A stretch of DNA of 64,000 bases from Polyodon spathula (taxonomy: Eukaryota > Chordata > Actinopteri > Acipenseriformes > Polyodontidae), in contig NC_054548.1 in assembly GCF_017654505.1 (NCBI RefSeq), positions 27,436,969 to 27,500,968 on the forward strand, given 5' to 3'. This document shows, piece by piece, positions 44,740 to 56,369 of the stretch (positions are counted from its first letter, which is position 1; each line of letters opens with the position of its first letter). Both the position numbers and the translations under genes were made by a program. The notes under the pieces are model-generated. The model was not told the origin of the DNA. It worked only from the letters and a program-made list of their open reading frames with translations, and ran no database searches.

Positions 44740-47424
44740 ACTTCAGTATCTACATCAGTACTCTTGACCAGCTGATGCGAAGACAACTTTGTTGTCCAAA
44801 TGTCCACCCAGAGCTTCCATTCATTGCCCTTGACCAGTCCCATGAACAGACCAATAAATACATCAAAGGAGAAGTGGAGCTGTAGCTTTAGCAACTCTGC
44901 TGCTTTCAGGGGATTGATGCTAGCTGGGCCAGAAGTTGCCAGAGTGGTGACTATGACTGAGGAGAGAAGGAGAGCTCTTGTGGACACCACAAGCAAGTTT
45001 TCCATATGCAGGAACTCTGTTTCATAGCCCTCCGGAGATGGCATGTTCCAAATCCCAGTTCCAGACAGCTGCACTGATAAAAGACTGCCAGCTCCCTTCA
45101 GGACAACATTGCCTGTCGTAAAGGTATTGTGACTTGGAGCAATTCTTTGCTCATCATAACCAAACTGGACCATCATCCCTATCCTCTTAAGAGAGACTGA
45201 ACAGGCACAAAGTCAGACCTTCTCTCTTGTCTTGAAACTATAGGCACCAGTGTCCCCAATGATGTCTCACCTGACCTGACTGAAAATTCTTGATGTAGCA
45301 GCTATTGTAAACATGAGAAAAACAAAAAATGCTCTGACTTTTGAAGAGTATTCAGACTGGTTTCATACCCTGTGTCAAGTCACAGCTTAAAGACGTTTAT
45401 AGGGTAGTTGTTGTTTGGGATCAGTATTCAACCAACAGCTTTAAGGAGCTGGCTTGGGAGGGTGGTGGGTTAGGCTCCAGAATACATGCCTCAAGCAAGA
45501 GATATTCCCAAAAACTGCACTGGTTTCCTGCACAACAATGACAAAAAAAAAAAAAAAAAAAAAGACTATTCTGTTTTCTCTCAGAAAAGCATTCAGAAAT
45601 AAATGTTGGCTGGAAGGAGCTGCAGACAACTCACCTTGACATATTCTCACTGCAAATCATAGTGACAGTGAGTCAAAGGTCATGAAGAAGGAGACACACA
45701 AATGTTACTTCATGCTATCAAACAGGGTCACAGCAAGCTACTCCTAAGGACTGGCACAGATTCGTTTGTCTTTGCAGTGGCCCAAGCACTGAGTCTGAAT
45801 TGCGGATGGCATTTGGTGTTGGCAAACGCTACTGCTGCATCCCTGCTCACTCCACTGCCTCCAGCATGGACTCTGAAAAGGCAACTTTGCCCTTTTTTCA
45901 TACGTTGTGATATTACGTCAGATTTTGTACAGGATGTGATATTGAGGCAAAATAGAGCAAGGTAACCAGTGGTGTACCACAGGGATCAGTATTAGGTTCT
46001 TGGCTATTTCTAATCTACATTAATTACTTAGATTCTGGTATAGTAAGCAAACTTGTTAACTTTGCAGACAACACAAAAATAGGAGGAGTGGGAAACACCG
46101 TTGCAGCAGCAAAGATCATTCATTCATTCATTCATTCAAGATCTAGACAGCATTTAGAACTGGGCAGACACACGGCAAATTACATTTAGTAGAGAAAAGT
46201 AAGGTACTGCATGCAGGCAATAAAAATGTGCATTATAAATATCATATGGAATATACTGAAATTGATCAAGGAATCTATGAAAACGACATATGAGTTTATG
46301 TTGACTCAGAAATATCTTTATCTAGACAATGTTGGGAAGCTAGAAAAAAGGCCAACATATAGTGAAAATTGTTGAATTTAAATCAAGGGAAGTGATGTTA
46401 AAACTTTATAATGCATTAGCAAGACCTCATCTAGAATAGTGTGTTCAGTTCTGGTCACCTCACTACAAAAATGATATTGCTGCTCTAGAAAGAGTGCAAA
46501 TAAGAGTGACCAGAATTATTTTGAGTTTAAAAGGCATGTCATTTGCAGACAGGCTTAAATAACTGGATCTATTCAGTTTTGGTCTGACTCAAGCATTCAA
46601 AATTCTAAAAGGTATTGACAATGTCAACCCAAGGGACTTTTTCAACCTGAAAAAAGAAACAAGGACCAAGAGTCACAAATGGAGATTAGACAGGGACATT
46701 CAGAACAGAAAATAAGGCATGTTTTTACACAGATAATTGTGAGGGTCTGGAAACCAACTCTCTAGTAGTGTTGTTAAAGCTGACACCATGGGATCCTTCA
46801 AGAAGCTGCTTGAGGAGATTCTGGATCAATAAGCTACTAACAACCAAACGAGCAAGATGGGCTGAATGGCCTCCTCTTGTCTGTAAACTTTCTTTTGTTT
46901 TTATTACATTAGTTTTTGCAGCATGAGGGAAAAAGACGACATGGGACATTTGAACGGTTTTTCCCGCATTTGTGTCTCTCTCTACATGCCCTCAAGGAAT
47001 CACAGAGGAGATTTTTGAAAAAGGTGAACACTTTGTTGTTCTGCTGTACTCCAAGACATCTGCTGCTAGGTGGGTCAATAAGGCACGACAGACAATGTTT
47101 TCTAAAGGTGCAAGAGCCTTAGAAAACCTATGGAGCTTTGATGAAGATGTTAAGGAAGCTGCTTTTTGGGCTGGCAATGTCTGGGGCCAAATGTTTCTTC
47201 CACAGCCAGAGCTTCCCTTCTTCTGCTATCTGAAGTTGGGAGCAGACTGAACATGACTGGACTCCAAAGCAGATAATCCTGCCTGAAGCCAGTACCGCCT
47301 GTTGTAAAACACATTGTGGGTGCAAGAGAACATGTCAAGGACTGTGCAAGTGCTTCCAAGCTAACCTGAACTGCACAACTCTCTGTGCATGTGCTGAATA
47401 CTGCAACAGACAGGAGAACTGAGA
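44740..47424 (+). pseudogene. Multi-copy fish protein of unknown function, with Cys-rich tail; split by a CR1 insertion
   Basis: Plus-strand fragments in several frames line up with one long protein that I recall as a repeated uncharacterised protein in fish and cnidarian genomes. In order: HPELPFIALDQSHEQTNKYIKGE (about 44810-44875), GPEVARVV (about 44930), KDVYRVVVVWDQYSTNSFKE (about 45395-45440), HAIKQGHSKLLLRTGTD (45705-45760), VAQALSLNCGW. A CR1 fragment (45958-46905) then interrupts, and the reading resumes with GKRRHGTF near 46925, EEIFEKGEHFVVLLYSKTSAARWVN (47000-47090), NVWGQMFLPQPELP (47180-47220), ending in a tail with ten cysteines (CGCKRTC...CKC...CTTLCAC) before a stop at 47422. 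Function is not known to me; it may belong to a transposon. Many frameshifts and stops. Confidence 0.75.
45958..46905 (+). mobile_element. CR1 LINE 3' fragment
   Basis: Begins inside RT (VPQGSVLG, YINYLDSG-like, FADNTKI) and continues through the C-terminal blocks (QFWSPHY, RVQIRVTRIILS) to the CR1 3' end, GGGCTGAATGGCCTCCTC and GTAAACTTTCTTTTG (46858-46896). Opposite orientation to the CR1 at 41.1-44.7 kb and more complete at its 3' end. A CATT tetranucleotide run (46117-46138) interrupts it. It sits inside the unknown protein copy and is therefore younger. Confidence 0.88.
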
Positions 47425-48083
47425 ACTGAGCTTTGAATCTGATCTGGAATATTATTAGTCCTATTTTGTGTGCATTCGTGTAATATAATGTTGAACAATA
47501 AGTGAAATGTTAGCTTGTATCTGCAAGTATATGATGCTGATATCACAGTTGAACACTTCTTATGATGTTATTGCTTCAATAATTTCCAATATTTTCGTAG
47601 GACTATGCAAGTTAGTAATTTCGGTCTAGTTGCCTATTTTATTATTTCAAAAGTTTTGTAAATTAATGCATTAATCTCAGTTTTCTTTATACTAATCCAG
47701 TTCAGTTAAAATAAGGTATTGAAATGAAACTGAATACTGGTAAACTGCTATGTTGACTGTTATAAATACATTAAAAACATTTAAGACATGGTCTTTATAA
47801 GATGATTTGATGTCATATTTGTTTGCGATTGTGATTTGACAGTGCTGTTTCTGAAATTCTCTGCCAGCTACTCTGGTGTGGTGCATCCTATACATCCAGC
47901 ACTGCTAGACCCTGAGAGCAGTCTAACAAGAGAGATGCAGAATGACATGAAGTTCTATCAAGATTGTATTACAATATGAGCAGTTTTTACTGTACATCTG
48001 AATTATGTTTCCAGAATGAAACACTTCAACTGCTGATCATCACTGATTACAAGAACTGCGATGCCAACAACATCGATAATATA
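47425..48083. other. Intergenic DNA
   Basis: AT-rich, no recognised element. Confidence 0.5.
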
Positions 48084-48800
48084 CAGTAAAACCTGTTTAA
48101 TCCAGCCCCTTCTGCAAAATGGTATTCCGTATAAATTGGCATGATTTCTGGGTCCTGACCAAATCTTTTTTTGGAATTAATGGGGCGATACCCTCTACAG
48201 TCCAGAACCTGTCTATTCTGGAAGTCGGCATGATTTTTAAATCTCTTCTATCTAAAAACGAAATCTATGTAAGTGATGGGCAATCCGGCACCGGTTCACA
48301 TGATTATTTTGTATAATAAACAAAATTAAGACAAAAGCAAGACGTTGCGTATATACTCACAAGTCTCACCACAGTGATCCTGTATTGTGCAGTTGTTGAA
48401 CAACAAATACAAAATCTACTTGTCCACGCAAGGAGCTACATCTTGAAAGACAATTTGCATTTATCAAAAAAGGAGAATCTTCACCAAAACCAACACAAAA
48501 AAAGCCAACTGAAAAATTCAAAATCGCTAGGCAACCCATCTCAGAAATTCTGAAAAGAAAAGATGCCTACTCAAAAGCAACCTGGAGTAAACATGAAAGT
48601 CAGCAGAACTCCTGAATCCCGCATGCAGGTACAGTGCGAACAAGTGAACGTTATTCTATGAGTTTACACAGGCTTGTGTTAATAACTTATGTTGAAGCAT
48701 TGTTGTGTTTAAAGTTTGCTGTGGCATTATTGTGTTTATTATGTATGTACAGGAATAATGTTTTTTTTTTTCAAATCATTCAAATAGTATTGTCATTTTT
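48084..48800 (+). mobile_element. pogo/Tigger-like DNA transposon remnant
   Basis: Starts CAGTAAAACCTGTTTAATCC after a TA; this is a pogo-type terminus. Sequence at 48690-48760 is similar to 5265-5335, next to another such end. No transposase is visible; the right end is not fixed. Confidence 0.5.
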
Positions 48801-49669
48801 TTTTTTTTTAATAAACAACATCATGTATCAAAGAAACTACAAAATGATATTGCAAAAGTTTACCGGACACCATAATAGTGTACAGTATTTCATGTTAGAT
48901 TTCAAAATGCCTGTGGCAGGCTGGCGAGTGGATAGAGGCCCAGAGACAGTCTGCAGTTAAAAAAAAAAAAAAAAAAAACTAATTTGATTATAAATAACAC
49001 AAAACAAAAGTGCACAATGGCAAAATAAAGGGATTTAAATACAAAAAAAAAAAAAAAAAACAATACGAAAACAAACTTACAAAAACAAGGTTTCCAGGCT
49101 GGGCAATGCCTTCACTGGATTCAAATTTACCAAACCAAAACCAACAAACACCAACCTGCTTCCTCAGCTCCCTCCTCCCAAATGAGAAGCAGAGGCCTCC
49201 TTTTATGTCAGGTGGCTGGGCGCTGATTGATCGTTAATTAACCTAATCAACCCCAGCCACCTGAACATAATAAACCCAGGCAGGTAGGGGAAATTAATAT
49301 CTGTAGTTTCTTTCAGGTACCGATTCTACAAGACAACAGGGACTGCACATTATTGGTAGCCTAGTATATGAAAGACATCTTTTTTGCAACTCTTGGAATT
49401 CTTTTTTTCCAGTAATGTACTGTAGGAGGTAATAAGCAAGGTACAGTAAAGAATGTAGCAATCAAATACAGTGCTGGAAATGTACACACACGGCTAAGAA
49501 ATGAATCTGTAGGACTAAATCATTAAATTTAAAAAATGGTAAAACTTTTCTTCATCTATTCCAACTCCCCTGCAACTCTCAACAAGTAAGCAGCAGCTGT
49601 GTGTTATAGCCCACATTATGGCTTTTTGCAACTCTGAAAAAAAAAGCATATTTTCTCAATACTATGATA
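48801..49669. other. Intergenic DNA with A-runs
   Basis: Two poly(A) runs (48959-48979 and 49044-49062) lie 65 bp apart. No coding frame recognised. Confidence 0.5.
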
Positions 49670-51275
49670 CATTGCCTATAGGATGTATTCACCCCCCTTG
49701 GACGTTTTCACAGTTTGTTGTGTTACAACCTGTAATCTTGAGGCATTTAAATGAGATTTTTTTTTCTTTGATTTATATAACCTACTCAACACTTTCAATG
49801 TGTGAAAAAATGGATGGGGGGGACGGTAACAAATGAATTAAAAATAAAAACCTGAAAAGTCTTCATTAGATAAGTATTCACCCCCTTTGCTATGACACTC
49901 CTAAATAAGCTCAGGTGCAACCAGTTGCCTTCAGAATTCACACAATAAGTTAAATGGAGTACATCTGTGTGCAGTAAAAGTGGTTCACATGTATCTGTAA
50001 GGTCCCACAGTTGAGTAGTGCATTTAAAGCAAAGATACTACCACGAAGACCAAAGAGCTTTCAAAACAACTCTGGGATAAAGTTGTTGAAAGGCAAAGAT
50101 CAGGGGAGGGGTATAAAACATTTCAAAGGCATTGAATATCCCTTGGAGCACAGTCAAGTCAATCATTAAGAAGTGGAAGGTATACGGCACCACCCAGATT
50201 CTGCTTAAAGCAAGCCGTCCTCCCAAACTGAGCAGCCAGGTAAGAAGGGCATTGGTCAGAGAAGCCACCAAGAGGCCAATGACAACTCTGAAAGACCTAC
50301 AGCGTTCCATGGCTGAGATGGGAGAAATTGTCCATGTGTCAACAATATCTGAGGTACTGCACAAATCTGGCCTGTATGGAAGACTGGCAAGAGGGAAGCC
50401 ATTTTTGAAAAAATCCCATGTAAAATCCTGCTTGAAAAAGGCATGTGGGAGACTCTGAAAAGATGTAGCAAAAGATTCTGTGGTCCGATGAAACAAAAAT
50501 TGAACTATTTGGCCCAATTGGAAAGCGTTATGTCTGGCGCAAACCCAATACAGCACATCACCCAGGTAACACCATCCCTACTGTGAAGCATGGTGGTGGC
50601 AGCATCATGCTATGGGGATGACTTTCATCGGCAAGGACTGCGAAGCTTGTCAGGGTAGAGGGCAAAATGGATGGCGTTAAATAGACAAATCCTTCAGGAA
50701 AACCTGCTTCAATCTGCAAAAGACCTAAGACAGATGAACAAGGCGTGCTGATCCAGACTACAAGACAATGTCTGGTCGAAGAGATTCGCCTTTCAGCAGG
50801 ACGATGACCCCACACACACAGCCACTGGAGTGGTTTAAAAACAAGAAAGTGAATGTCCTAGAAGGGCCCAGTCAAAGCCCGGACTTGAATCCAATTGAGA
50901 ATCTGTGGCAAGACTTGAAGATTGCTGTCCACCAATAATCCCCATCCAACTTGACAGAGCTTGAACAATTTTGCTAAGAAGAATGGATGAATATTGCACA
51001 ATCCAGATGTGCAAACCTGCTACAGACTTACCCAAAAGACTCACAGCTGCAATTGCTGCCAAAGGGGGGTGAATACTTATCTAACCAAGACAATTCTTTT
51101 TATTTTTTTGTCATTAACTGTTGTTTCACAATAAAAATTCACTTTCCTCTTCAAAGTGTTGAGTAGGTTGTGTAAATCAAAGGAAAAAAAAAACATTTAA
51201 ATGCATCGGGATTTCAGGTAGTAACACAACAAACTGGAAACGTCCGAGGGAGGTGAATACTTACTATAGGCACTG
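49670..51275 (+). mobile_element. Tc1 element, nearly full length, decayed
   Basis: Inverted ends: left TTGCCTATAGGATGTATTCACC and right GGTGAATACTTACTATAGGCA, followed inward by matching GGACGTTTTCACAGTTTGTTGTG and its complement. Length 1.6 kb. The transposase is broken throughout. Confidence 0.92.
50040..51070 (+). pseudogene. Tc1 transposase remnant
   Basis: The open part 50132-50458 gives MNIPWSTVKSIIKKWKVYGTTQ (second HTH), SRPPKLSSQVRRALVREATKRPMTTLKDLQ, ending where a frameshift occurs. Further frames show [11 protein letters not shown] (about 50484, first catalytic Asp), [12 protein letters not shown] (about 50585) and, after more breaks, [16 protein letters not shown] (about 50890-50935, third acidic residue). 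The second Asp block near 50800 reads FQQDDDP-like. DDE transposase; inactive. Confidence 0.85.
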
Positions 51276-52663
51276 GATATGAGGTATTAAGCAGGACACT
51301 GTAAAGAATGCAGTTATCAAATATAGTGCTGGAAATTAATGTATTATACAGACAGATGCACAATTTTATGAAAATATAAAAACATTTAGGGATAAATCAA
51401 TAATTTTAGAAGCAATATACTATTTTACATCTCCTTCAGCTCTACCACAACTCTCAACAATCTAGTGTAGCAGTAAGCAGGAGCTATGATTGTGCTATGA
51501 GAATAATGTGTATATTTTCTAACCTTCGGAAGGCAGAAAGGGGTGCACTGGAAGAAAGATTTACTCCCATTGCCTGAGTCAGACAAGGGCGTGCTTGGTA
51601 TCAAAATAAAGGTAAGCGATTAAAATTCAATCACATATAAGGATATCATGAGATCTTTAAGGAGTTATGAGATATATTTCTTTTAAACTCCACTGGGGAC
51701 AGATGGTTGAAAGAGGACAGGTTAATGGTTACACTCTGTTACAGCTGTACTTAGATATTATATTGTTTATAAGAACTCTATTGAGGAGCATACATGTCAA
51801 CAGTCCCTATAGGGTCAGGTCAATCCCAATTTCTTAGCAAATGTCCCGCGTCCCGATGCATAGGAAGACAGTCCCATTATTTACCCATAGTAAAAAAAAA
51901 AAATTATTCTGCACAGTGCAGTTACTGAAAACCACACGCTGTGCTCTTCGTGTGACTGACACATCTGCTGATCACTAACTTATACAAAGGTAAGAAGAGG
52001 AGTTTATTTTTACTGTCATGATGGACGTGAAAGGTCCAAGAGTACATTAATTAGGATGGCTGATAATTTTCTCTTTCATCATGTATTACAACTTTAAAGG
52101 ACATGTTTATAGGTGGGGAAGTTAAAAACATTTACCTTTGTTTTGTATAGTACTCATTGTATTCAGATTCATTCCTTTAGACTTGTATATGCAATTTTAG
52201 CATTAAAATGATTTTAAGCATCTCAATGCAATGTTTCTTATGCTGAGGTAACCTGATTGCTAAAAGGTCAATTTGCATGTGACCGTTGAGGCTCTGCTAT
52301 TTGTCAGCAACCCATTACGTCAGCAACATTGCACTACCATGCTTTCAGAGAGAGGAAAGAGGCTTCCACCACTTGAACCTACAGTCGTTTTTTTTTGTGG
52401 CAAAACAACTACAAACAACAAAAATGTAACATATAAACATTTCTTAATATTACTACATATTTCTACATTTTAAGTCTTAAAGTACAGTGCCCTACAATCC
52501 TCATAAATCTTCCATACAATTATTCAAATTGTTCTTTGCCAAATTGCTAACCAATAAGATCTGGAAATGAGCCAAAGGGAGTTCCACAAATCATAGGGCA
52601 TTTTTTAATTAAAACGTATGTCTGTATATTGCATTATAAAACTGCAGGTTGAAATCCAATTTA
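51276..52663. other. Intergenic DNA
   Basis: No recognised element; short chance ORFs only. Confidence 0.5.
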
Positions 52664-52741
52664 CTGAGTGTGGTGGTGGTGGTGGTGGTGGTGTGGGGGG
52701 GCACAAAAGAAAAAAATCGGTGTGTGTGGCGGGGGGAGGGG
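52664..52741. repeat. (GGT)n and G-rich low-complexity tract
   Basis: About eight GGT units followed by G-runs; the ORFs across it are artefacts of the repeat. Confidence 0.9.
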
Positions 52742-53404
52742 AGAAGAATCTGCTTATGCCTTTAAAGATGATATCAAATGTCTGCCATTGTGTCTTGTTG
52801 AACTAAGATGGGTTTTTTTTATGCACAGATCATGGATCCTGGAAAGACTGATTGGTCTGCCATCCTCACTCACTGTAATTTTGTATAAAGTTAAACAATT
52901 TTTGGTTATCAAGATCCTCAGCCAACCTCTTTGCCACTGATAGGCAACTAGCCGACAATTTTATTTTAATTCTACACTGTTAAAGAAGATAATTAAGGAA
53001 AGACTAAATGTGTTTTATTAGGACATTTAGCATATCAAATAATGCAAATAATAAACGCAGATGAAAAGTACAAGTACAACATAACAGTAAACATTATAAG
53101 TGCAATCAGACATTCATTAATATTATTTTGATTCAAACAAATGCACATAGTTAATTGATAATTATGAGTACAAATCAGAAACTTGCAGAGGTAGAAAAAT
53201 TAAGGGTTGCACATTTAATTGAACAGATGGCATATCTTCATAATTAGCAGTTATAAAAAAAAAAAAAGGAAAGCATGTGTTTACTCTGCAGACAATTAAA
53301 AACAATAGCAAGGTTTAAAATTCTACATAAAAATGAAAATAAAATAAAATTTATATGGAAAACCTACAAAAAATCCCTGGATCAGCAAGACAGATGACTC
53401 TGAA
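52742..53404. other. Intergenic DNA
   Basis: AT-rich; nothing recognised. Confidence 0.5.
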
Positions 53405-53945
53405 GACATTTATCTTCCAGATTTCTGCATGTCACACATCATATAATACATGGCATTTATCTTCCAGATCTCTGCATGTCACACATCATATAACACATGG
53501 CATTTATCTTCCACATCTCTGCATGTTACACGTCATATGTCATATAACACATGGCATTTATCTTCCAGATCTCTGCATGTTACACATCATTTAACACATG
53601 GCATTTATCTTCCAGATCTCTGCATGTTACACATCATATAACACATGGCATTTATCTTCCAGATCTCTGCATGTTACACATCATATAACACATGGCATTT
53701 ATCTTCCAGATCTCTGCATGTTACACATCATATAACACATGGCATTTATCTTCCAGATCTCTGCATGTTACACATCATATAACACATGGCATTTATCTTC
53801 CAGATCTCTGCATGTTACACATCATATAATACATGGCATTTATCTTCCAGATCTCTGCATGTTACACATCATATAATACATGGCATTTATCTTCCAGATC
53901 TCTGCATGTTTTTTTTTTAAAATCATATAATACAGGGCATTTGTC
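53405..53945. repeat. 47-bp minisatellite
   Basis: About eleven units with starts at 53407, 53454, 53501, 53555, 53602, 53649, 53696, 53743, 53790, 53837 and 53884. Core: CATTTATCTTCCAGATCTCT then GCATGTTACACATCATATAA and CACATGG. Period is 47 bp except one 7-bp insertion in the third unit; the last unit is degenerate with a T-run. Units in the middle are nearly identical, so the array is recent or homogenised. Confidence 0.97.
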
Positions 53946-55070
53946 ATTACCTGAACACCATTTCTGTGAAAATGACAAACGGGGTGATAAATGGACTGAT
54001 TAGCTCTGCTATGCGGCCCACTCAGAAAAAAATGTGTCGGGATCTATGCTTGAGCTTTATTGTTGCTGTTAATAAAAGGTCCCGGGGCTTGCACTCTGTT
54101 CTGGGTTTTTTAATATTTTTCTGCTCCGATAGAGCAACACCTGCCCCTTTACACGACACAATTAAATAATGACCATATTTAGAAAATGTTACTTGTTTGA
54201 TCGAGGAACGCCAGGTGTTGGCAAATTCATAATGAAAATAATACCATTCCACACAGAACTCATAGTATCTTCATCAACATGGGGACGAGAAGACTTTTGG
54301 CTGAAAATAAAATCACTGTCCTTTTATTTATATGAGCAGCGAATATTTTGCTATACCAAATGAGCCCTGAAGAATCCAACTGGTGAGCAGTTTGTGATGT
54401 GATTGATATTAAAACCTTAGATTTGTGCGTGCTTCCTCTTAACTGGACTATAAAATTTTCAAGAGATTCTGATTTGTAATGAGAAAGGACCTCGGTCTCA
54501 TTCTAAATCCCAGTAGGAAACTTTAATCTGTATTGTTCAAAAGGGGGCTTTTTTATAACTTAAAATAACAGTGCTGATTTAAAAGGTAAATTAACTTAAT
54601 ATACTATCATATAGCTGCTTGCAGACCCTTAGCCAGATGGTTTCACAGACCTAGATCTAATCTTGGACTATAGCAAGGTAACATTGGATGATGATGATAA
54701 TGATAATTATCCGAGATGCTAACTTATTTTTTTTTTTTTTTTTTTATCTTCGACTACAGGAAATTAGGAATGTCACTATATCAATTTTGACGTTATGGTA
54801 ACCGTTAAAAAAATATATATATTTTTTACTCTCCCCAGAAAACACGTAAAATGTAATTGTTAAAAAAAATGCACTGAAATAAATACATGAAAATGAATTA
54901 ATGCAGTCGTTTTCATAAAATTTTTTGGGAAGAAACATGGTATTCCAAAAAAAAGGACAATTCATTTGCTTATGTAATGTCCTTCAATATATTGAGGCAT
55001 TTGGGTTCTTTTTGTGACAGAAATGAGACTGCAACCCCTTCTTTTGTGCCAAACCTGACTTCAATTCCCC
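53946..55070. other. Intergenic DNA
   Basis: Poly-T at 54728-54745; no domain in the short ORFs. Confidence 0.5.
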
Positions 55071-55074
55071 TCCA

Positions 55075-55145
55075 CACGCAATTCCTGCACGCACACACCA
55101 CCATGCAACCCCTGCATGAACACCACCATACAACCCCTGCATGTG
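55075..55145. repeat. CA-rich minisatellite, left copy
   Basis: Two to three units of CACCACCATGCAACCCCTGC type. The same motif forms a longer array at 60680-60892 on the other side of DIRS copy 2. Confidence 0.75.
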
Positions 55146-55202
55146 TAAGGAGGGTGGGTTTTCTCTCTCGCAGTTAATTTTACTGGATAGGGATTCATTT
55201 AT

Positions 55203-55245
55203 ACCTGTGTGTGTGTGTGTGTATACACACACAAAAGAGCAGCTG

Positions 55246-55276
<31 letters not shown>
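55203..55276. repeat. (GT)n and (TA)n microsatellites
   Basis: GT units at 55205-55221 and TA units at 55249-55276. Confidence 0.9.
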
Positions 55277-55281
<5 letters not shown>

Positions 55282-55502
55282 CTGGCGTTCTCTTAACTAT
55301 AACTAAAATAACAAGTCAGCCCACAATTAAATCAGTTCGGATTTCTCTTTACTGCTGCAGGTTAAATAACGAAAAGGCAGCTGTACATATTTTTAATGCA
55401 CAATCACATAGGCATCAACACATGAAAAGAAATATAAAAGAAAATACAAAAGAAAAAATATATAAACATATGGCCATTAAAAGTTATAAAATAAATGTAG
55501 TT

Positions 55503-55680
55503 CCCTTTCAATTCAACAATAACCATCAAGGTATGGGACATTGCCGTCAGGCAGTAGGGATTGGCTGAGCTTTATAGCAAAGCTGCCGATAGACCTCCGT
55601 GTGAGCTGACGAGTAAGCCCGCCCCCCTGGGAGCTTATAATATGCAGCGCGCGGAGACTCTCTTCCTCTTTTGCCTTCAG
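55503..55680 (+). repeat. DIRS copy 2 left inverted terminal repeat
   Basis: Inverted match to 60108-60289: shared AACCATCAAGGTATGGG, TTGGCTGAGCTTTATAGC, AAAGCTGCCG, CCCCCCTGGGAGCTTA, GAGACTCTCTTCCTCTTTTG. It probably holds the promoter, as in other DIRS elements. Confidence 0.88.
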
Positions 55681-56369
55681 CCTCTGTAGGACTCTAAGCT
55701 TGTAAGTTCTCTCTGAGATATTTCTTCACTGATTGTACTCGACAGCCTTGAGCTGAGAAGCTGGCTACTGCCCCTTCTCTGAGTTGATTTCAGTGTTTTC
55801 TCCTTGAGCATTATATATATATAATTTATATTATATATTTTTTCCTTTCACGCTTTGCCTCTGCATCGCGTTAAATCCGCATTGGACCTTCGTCTTCCTT
55901 ATTCCTAATATTGTTTTATATATATATTTTGTTATATATATATATTTTTGTTGTTTTTTTTTTTGCTGTCTATTCTTCCCTAACAGGCATCGAATAGAGT
56001 TTAGAAGACACGCTTCGCGCCTGTAGGCCACGTAATATTTGCAGCCTCAGTCTCTCCCTGCGCCAGACCCAGAGTTAGACTGCAATTTTGCAGTCGCTCT
56101 AAAACTACCACCCGTGGCTTGTGTTCACCCCACCGCGTGGTCACTGTCTTCGGAAGCTGCACTACCATATCCAGCACTCAGTGCGGCTGCAGTTCCTCAA
56201 AAAAAAATTATAATTTTTAAAATAAATAAATAAATAAATAAATAATTATTTTCCCCATTCAAATACTTAAGGAAGACTACCACCAGCGACAACTTCATTG
56301 CCCCTTACCAACAGGTAAGTATAGCACAGCTCCTTTGTCTTTTAGACTAAAGACACTGTACCAGCACTT

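Noticed and set aside
44727..45176. 149-codon minus-strand ORF as a gene
   Set aside because: The plus strand over the same interval matches the unknown multi-copy protein, so this frame is a shadow.
53355..53641. Repetitive ORFs across the 47-bp array
   Set aside because: 47 is not a multiple of three, so the frame drifts between units; not a coding repeat.
53405..53945. CRISPR array
   Set aside because: Units are contiguous 47-bp tandem copies without unique spacers, and the genome is vertebrate.
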